Assembly: GCA_011620265.1 (NCBI GenBank)
Contig: WOZM01000068.1
Coordinates: forward strand, 1 to 35,225
Reading direction: 5' to 3'
Source of the DNA: Paracoccaceae bacterium
GTDB taxonomy: Bacteria > Pseudomonadota > Alphaproteobacteria > Rhodobacterales > Rhodobacteraceae
Length of the DNA: 35,225 nucleotides
In this document: positions 32,918-35,225 of the stretch, piece by piece
How positions within the stretch are numbered: position 1 is the stretch's first letter
Layout: each line of letters starts with the position of its first letter
Made by a program: the position numbers and the translations under genes
Notes under the pieces: generated by a model
What the model was told of the DNA's origin: nothing
Database searches by the model: none
Seen by the model: only the letters and a program-made list of their open reading frames with translations

Positions 32918-34495
32918 GTGACGAGGGTGCAAAGCACGGCTTCGGTTGCAACCACGGCTGGTTTATCGAGGGCGTGGCTGCGTCCCTGGCTTGTCGCCGC
33001 GCTCTGCCTCGTTCCGGCGCTGGCGAGCCCGGTCCTGCCGCTCATCGACTTCTACGCCCATGCCCTGCGCTACGAGATCCTCGCCGATGCCGGGCGCGAC
33101 GCGGTCCTGGCCGAAAACTATCGGGCGGCATGGAAGCTCCTGCCCAATCTCGGGCTGGACCTGATCGGCACCGCGCTCTTCGGCATCCTGCCGGCGCTCG
33201 TCGCGGCCAAGATCCTGGCGCTCGTCATCATCGCCGCGCCCTTCGCCGGGACGCTCATCCTCGCGCGGAGTCTTCACGGCCGGCTGCCGGCGCTGTCGGT
33301 GGCACTCGCGGGCATTCTCGCGCACAACTTCATCCTCGGATGGGGGTTCGCGAACTTTCTTCTCGGGCTCGGCCTTGCTCTGGCCGGTCTCGGTCTCTGG
33401 ATCTCCGGCCGGGGCGCGCCGCGGCGCCAGCTTCTGATCGCGGCGGCGATGGGGATCGCGATCTTCCTCACGCATGGCTTCGTCTTCGCGCTCTGGGGGC
33501 TTCTTCTCTTCACGGTCGAGGCGGCGGAGGCCGTGCGTCACGACCGGCTCGACATGCCACGCCTCGCCCGGCGCGCGGCGCGGCTTCTCGTCGTGGCGGT
33601 CGTGCCGGCGGCGCTTTTCCTCGCGAGCGACGTTGCGCAGGGCACCGGCCGGGTGACCGACACCTTCGCCAACGTGGCGGCACATTTCCGCGAAGGCAGC
33701 CTGCCCGGGCGGCTTCTCGACGAGGCCTGGATCCGGGCCGACGCGGCGCTGCGGGTGGCCGAGACGAGCTGGCCGGTGGCCGACCGGTTGTTCGGCGCGG
33801 CGCTCTGGGGGCTCCTCGCGCTCGGACTGGCGACGGGGCGGCTTCGGCTCGACCGCCGGCTCCGCTTCGCGGTCCCGGTCCTCGTCCTTCTCGCCGTCGT
33901 GACGCCGCCCAACCTCTTCGGCGTGGGGCACCTGTCCGAACGGCTTCCGCTTTGGCTGCTCGCGGTCCTGGCCGCCGGCGTGACCCGGACGGAGCGGGGC
34001 CGGCGCGGCGCCGGGATATCGCGGGTGCTGGTCGCGCTCCTGCCGCTCCACCTTCTCATGGTCACGCTCGGCTGGGCGCGCGACCGGGAAAGCTACGTGC
34101 ATTTCCTCGATGTCGCCGAAACCCTGCCTCCGGGCGGGCTCGGCGCGGCCGCCTTTGCCGCGGACGTCCAGAGCCGCGACGCGCAGCGGGCCTGCAAGCC
34201 GCTCTCGTTCCTCCTCGGCCTCGGCCGCGGCATGGCGGTGCCGACCTTCGCCAATCCGACACAGCAGCCGCTGGTGATCGTCGGGCCGCTCGCCGCGGCG
34301 GGCGCGGCCTATGACGCGCGCGCGGCGCTCGACCCCACGCTTTCCGGCGCCGCGCAGGTCGAGGCGCTGATGCGGTCAGGCTTCGCGACGGTGGTCCTCT
34401 GCCGTCGGCCGGGGTCGGAGGCCGCCCCTGTGCCGGGCGCGGTGACGGTCGGAACCGGCCCGGGCTGGACGCTCTACCGCGCCGCGCGGTCCTGA
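32918..34495 (+). CDS. Polytopic membrane protein, possibly GT-C-type glycosyltransferase
   Basis: This encodes a protein of about 525 aa with some ten or eleven transmembrane helices and a soluble C-terminal domain of roughly 140 residues. After the first helix comes LPLIDFYAHALRYEIL; an Asp in the first outer loop is where GT-C glycosyltransferases keep their catalytic acid, so such a role is conceivable but unproven. Start choice is uncertain: GTG 32918 is taken as the most likely, with TTG 32861 and GTG 32927 as alternatives, and none has an ideal ribosome site. It lies 180 bp after the DUF616 gene on the same strand, which mildly supports a joint role in glycan assembly. Confidence 0.65.
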   Translation: MTRVQSTASVATTAGLSRAWLRPWLVAALCLVPALASPVLPLIDFYAHALRYEILADAGRDAVLAENYRAAWKLLPNLGLDLIGTALFGILPALVAAKILALVIIAAPFAGTLILARSLHGRLPALSVALAGILAHNFILGWGFANFLLGLGLALAGLGLWISGRGAPRRQLLIAAAMGIAIFLTHGFVFALWGLLLFTVEAAEAVRHDRLDMPRLARRAARLLVVAVVPAALFLASDVAQGTGRVTDTFANVAAHFREGSLPGRLLDEAWIRADAALRVAETSWPVADRLFGAALWGLLALGLATGRLRLDRRLRFAVPVLVLLAVVTPPNLFGVGHLSERLPLWLLAVLAAGVTRTERGRRGAGISRVLVALLPLHLLMVTLGWARDRESYVHFLDVAETLPPGGLGAAAFAADVQSRDAQRACKPLSFLLGLGRGMAVPTFANPTQQPLVIVGPLAAAGAAYDARAALDPTLSGAAQVEALMRSGFATVVLCRRPGSEAAPVPGAVTVGTGPGWTLYRAARS

Positions 34496-34498
34496 TCC

Positions 34499-34851
34499 GG
34501 TCAGGTGAGGCGCCCGGCGCCCGGAACGCATGCCCCAGGTTCGACGGAGACCGGACGCCTCTTTGACCGCCGCGTGGTGGCGCGCTATCCCGCGCGGACC
34601 CGCGCCATCGGCGCGACCGGTCGGGATTTCCGTGAGGGCGGTCAGACGGCCCCGGGGTCTTCTAGGTGCGCCCCGCGCAGGCCACCCTGAACATCGCTCA
34701 GTTCCGGCATTCGGGACCGGGGGAAATCGGTGCCGGATTTCCCCCCAGGATCGCTCCGTTATCTGGTGGCCCCAATTGCCCCCTACCCAAATCCTAGAGG
34801 CGGTCCTATAGTGCCTGTGGATAAGCGGACTACTGGACCGAGGGACAAGGA
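34499..34851 (+). other. Intergenic region upstream of nrdR
   Basis: This 353-bp stretch has no supported gene. It contains a perfect 10-bp inverted repeat GGGGGAAATC (34719-34728) / GATTTCCCCC (34736-34745) with a 7-nt loop. An A+T-richer segment from about 34760 carries a -10-like TATAGT at 34807-34812 and a DnaA box. The inverted repeat probably ends the preceding gene. Confidence 0.5.
34816..34824 (-). promoter_or_regulatory. Perfect DnaA box upstream of nrdR
   Basis: TGTGGATAA is the exact reverse complement of the consensus DnaA box TTATCCACA. It lies 28 bp before the nrdR ATG and just after a -10-like TATAGT, so at or near the likely transcription start. DnaA bound here could repress or tune nrdR. 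Confidence 0.6.
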
Positions 34852-35225
34852 ATGCGCTGCCCGTTTTGTGGAAATGCCGATACGCAGGTGAAGGATTCGC
34901 GACCGGCCGAGGATCACGTGGCGATCCGTCGGCGCCGCTTCTGCCCGGCCTGCGGCGGGCGCTTCACCACCTATGAGAGGGTCCAGCTTCGCGACCTCGT
35001 CGTCATCAAGTCCTCCGGCAAGCGCGAGGATTTCGACCGCGACAAGCTCGAACGCTCGATCCGGATCGCGATGCAGAAGCGCCCGATCGACCCCGAGCGC
35101 ATCGACCAGATGATCTCGGGCATCGTGCGGCGGCTCGAAAGCATGGGGGAGACGGACATCCCCTCGAAGACCATCGGCGAGATCGTGATGGAGACGCTGG
35201 CGCGGATCGACACCGTCGCCTATGT
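34852..35225 (+). CDS. nrdR: Transcriptional repressor NrdR (3' end outside the window)
   Basis: This is the first 124 codons of a protein that is usually about 150-155 aa; the window ends before the stop. The N-terminal zinc ribbon is [18 protein letters not shown], then FCPACGGRF, with Cys3, Cys6, Cys31 and Cys34 as ligands and the basic RRRR in between (IRRRRFCP). An ATP-cone domain starts at about residue 49 ([20 protein letters not shown]) and senses ATP/dATP. NrdR represses ribonucleotide reductase genes when dATP is high. A DnaA box lies in its promoter. No match to the NrdR box could be confirmed upstream by eye. Confidence 0.95.
   Translation, partial: MRCPFCGNADTQVKDSRPAEDHVAIRRRRFCPACGGRFTTYERVQLRDLVVIKSSGKREDFDRDKLERSIRIAMQKRPIDPERIDQMISGIVRRLESMGETDIPSKTIGEIVMETLARIDTVAY

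Overview
The window looks like a chromosomal segment of a high-GC alphaproteobacterium, most likely a member of the Rhodobacterales (Rhodobacteraceae/Paracoccaceae). The reasons are the soxBDAG sarcosine oxidase operon, the dnaG-rpoD pair, the AGCS symporter with a signal-peptide-like N-terminus, the uniformly high GC at third codon positions, and an ectoine uptake and catabolism island of the rhizobial/roseobacter type. Genus cannot be decided from the sequence alone.

Region 1 (5-12719) is an ectoine island. The minus-strand arm reads doeA/eutD (ectoine hydrolase), an ArgE-like M20 deacetylase, an EamA (DMT) transporter and a FadR-type GntR regulator, with 4-nt overlaps or gaps. From a shared 190-bp divergent promoter region the plus-strand arm reads ehuB, ehuC, ehuD, ehuA (ABC importer), eutB, eutC, a DoeX-like AsnC/Lrp regulator, then doeC (aldehyde dehydrogenase) and doeD (aminotransferase). 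Together they would import ectoine, open the ring, remove the acetyl group, transaminate diaminobutyrate and oxidise aspartate semialdehyde to aspartate. The usual M14-like deacetylase EutE/DoeB, EutA and the MocR regulator EnuR are not seen. An ArgE-family enzyme sits where the deacetylase is expected.

Region 2 (12720-16893) holds a doubtful 62-codon reading frame with an internal hairpin, one copy of a roughly 95-bp palindromic dispersed repeat, a cytoplasmic-looking beta-helix protein, and a minus-strand universal stress protein / sodium:alanine symporter pair.

Region 3 (16894-20745) has an MsbA-like ABC exporter and a long-chain acyl-CoA synthetase-like enzyme.

Region 4 (20746-21692) is a patch of gene decay. 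It holds a frameshifted N-terminal fragment of a trimethylamine/dimethylglycine dehydrogenase-type flavoenzyme and a multiply frameshifted Tad-pilus-like gene, closed by a good intrinsic terminator.

Region 5 (21806-26876) is the tightly overlapping soxB-soxD-soxA-soxG operon for heterotetrameric sarcosine oxidase. Region 6 (26877-31092) contains a long hairpin, then dnaG and rpoD. Region 7 (31093-35225) contains a small secreted protein, the second copy of the dispersed repeat in opposite orientation, a DUF616 glycosyltransferase-like gene, a polytopic membrane protein and the 5' part of nrdR. nrdR has a perfect DnaA box just upstream of its start.

The items most worth following are the ArgE-type deacetylase and altered regulation in the ectoine island, the pair of palindromic repeats, the DnaA box at nrdR, and the dgcA-like relic beside the sox operon.
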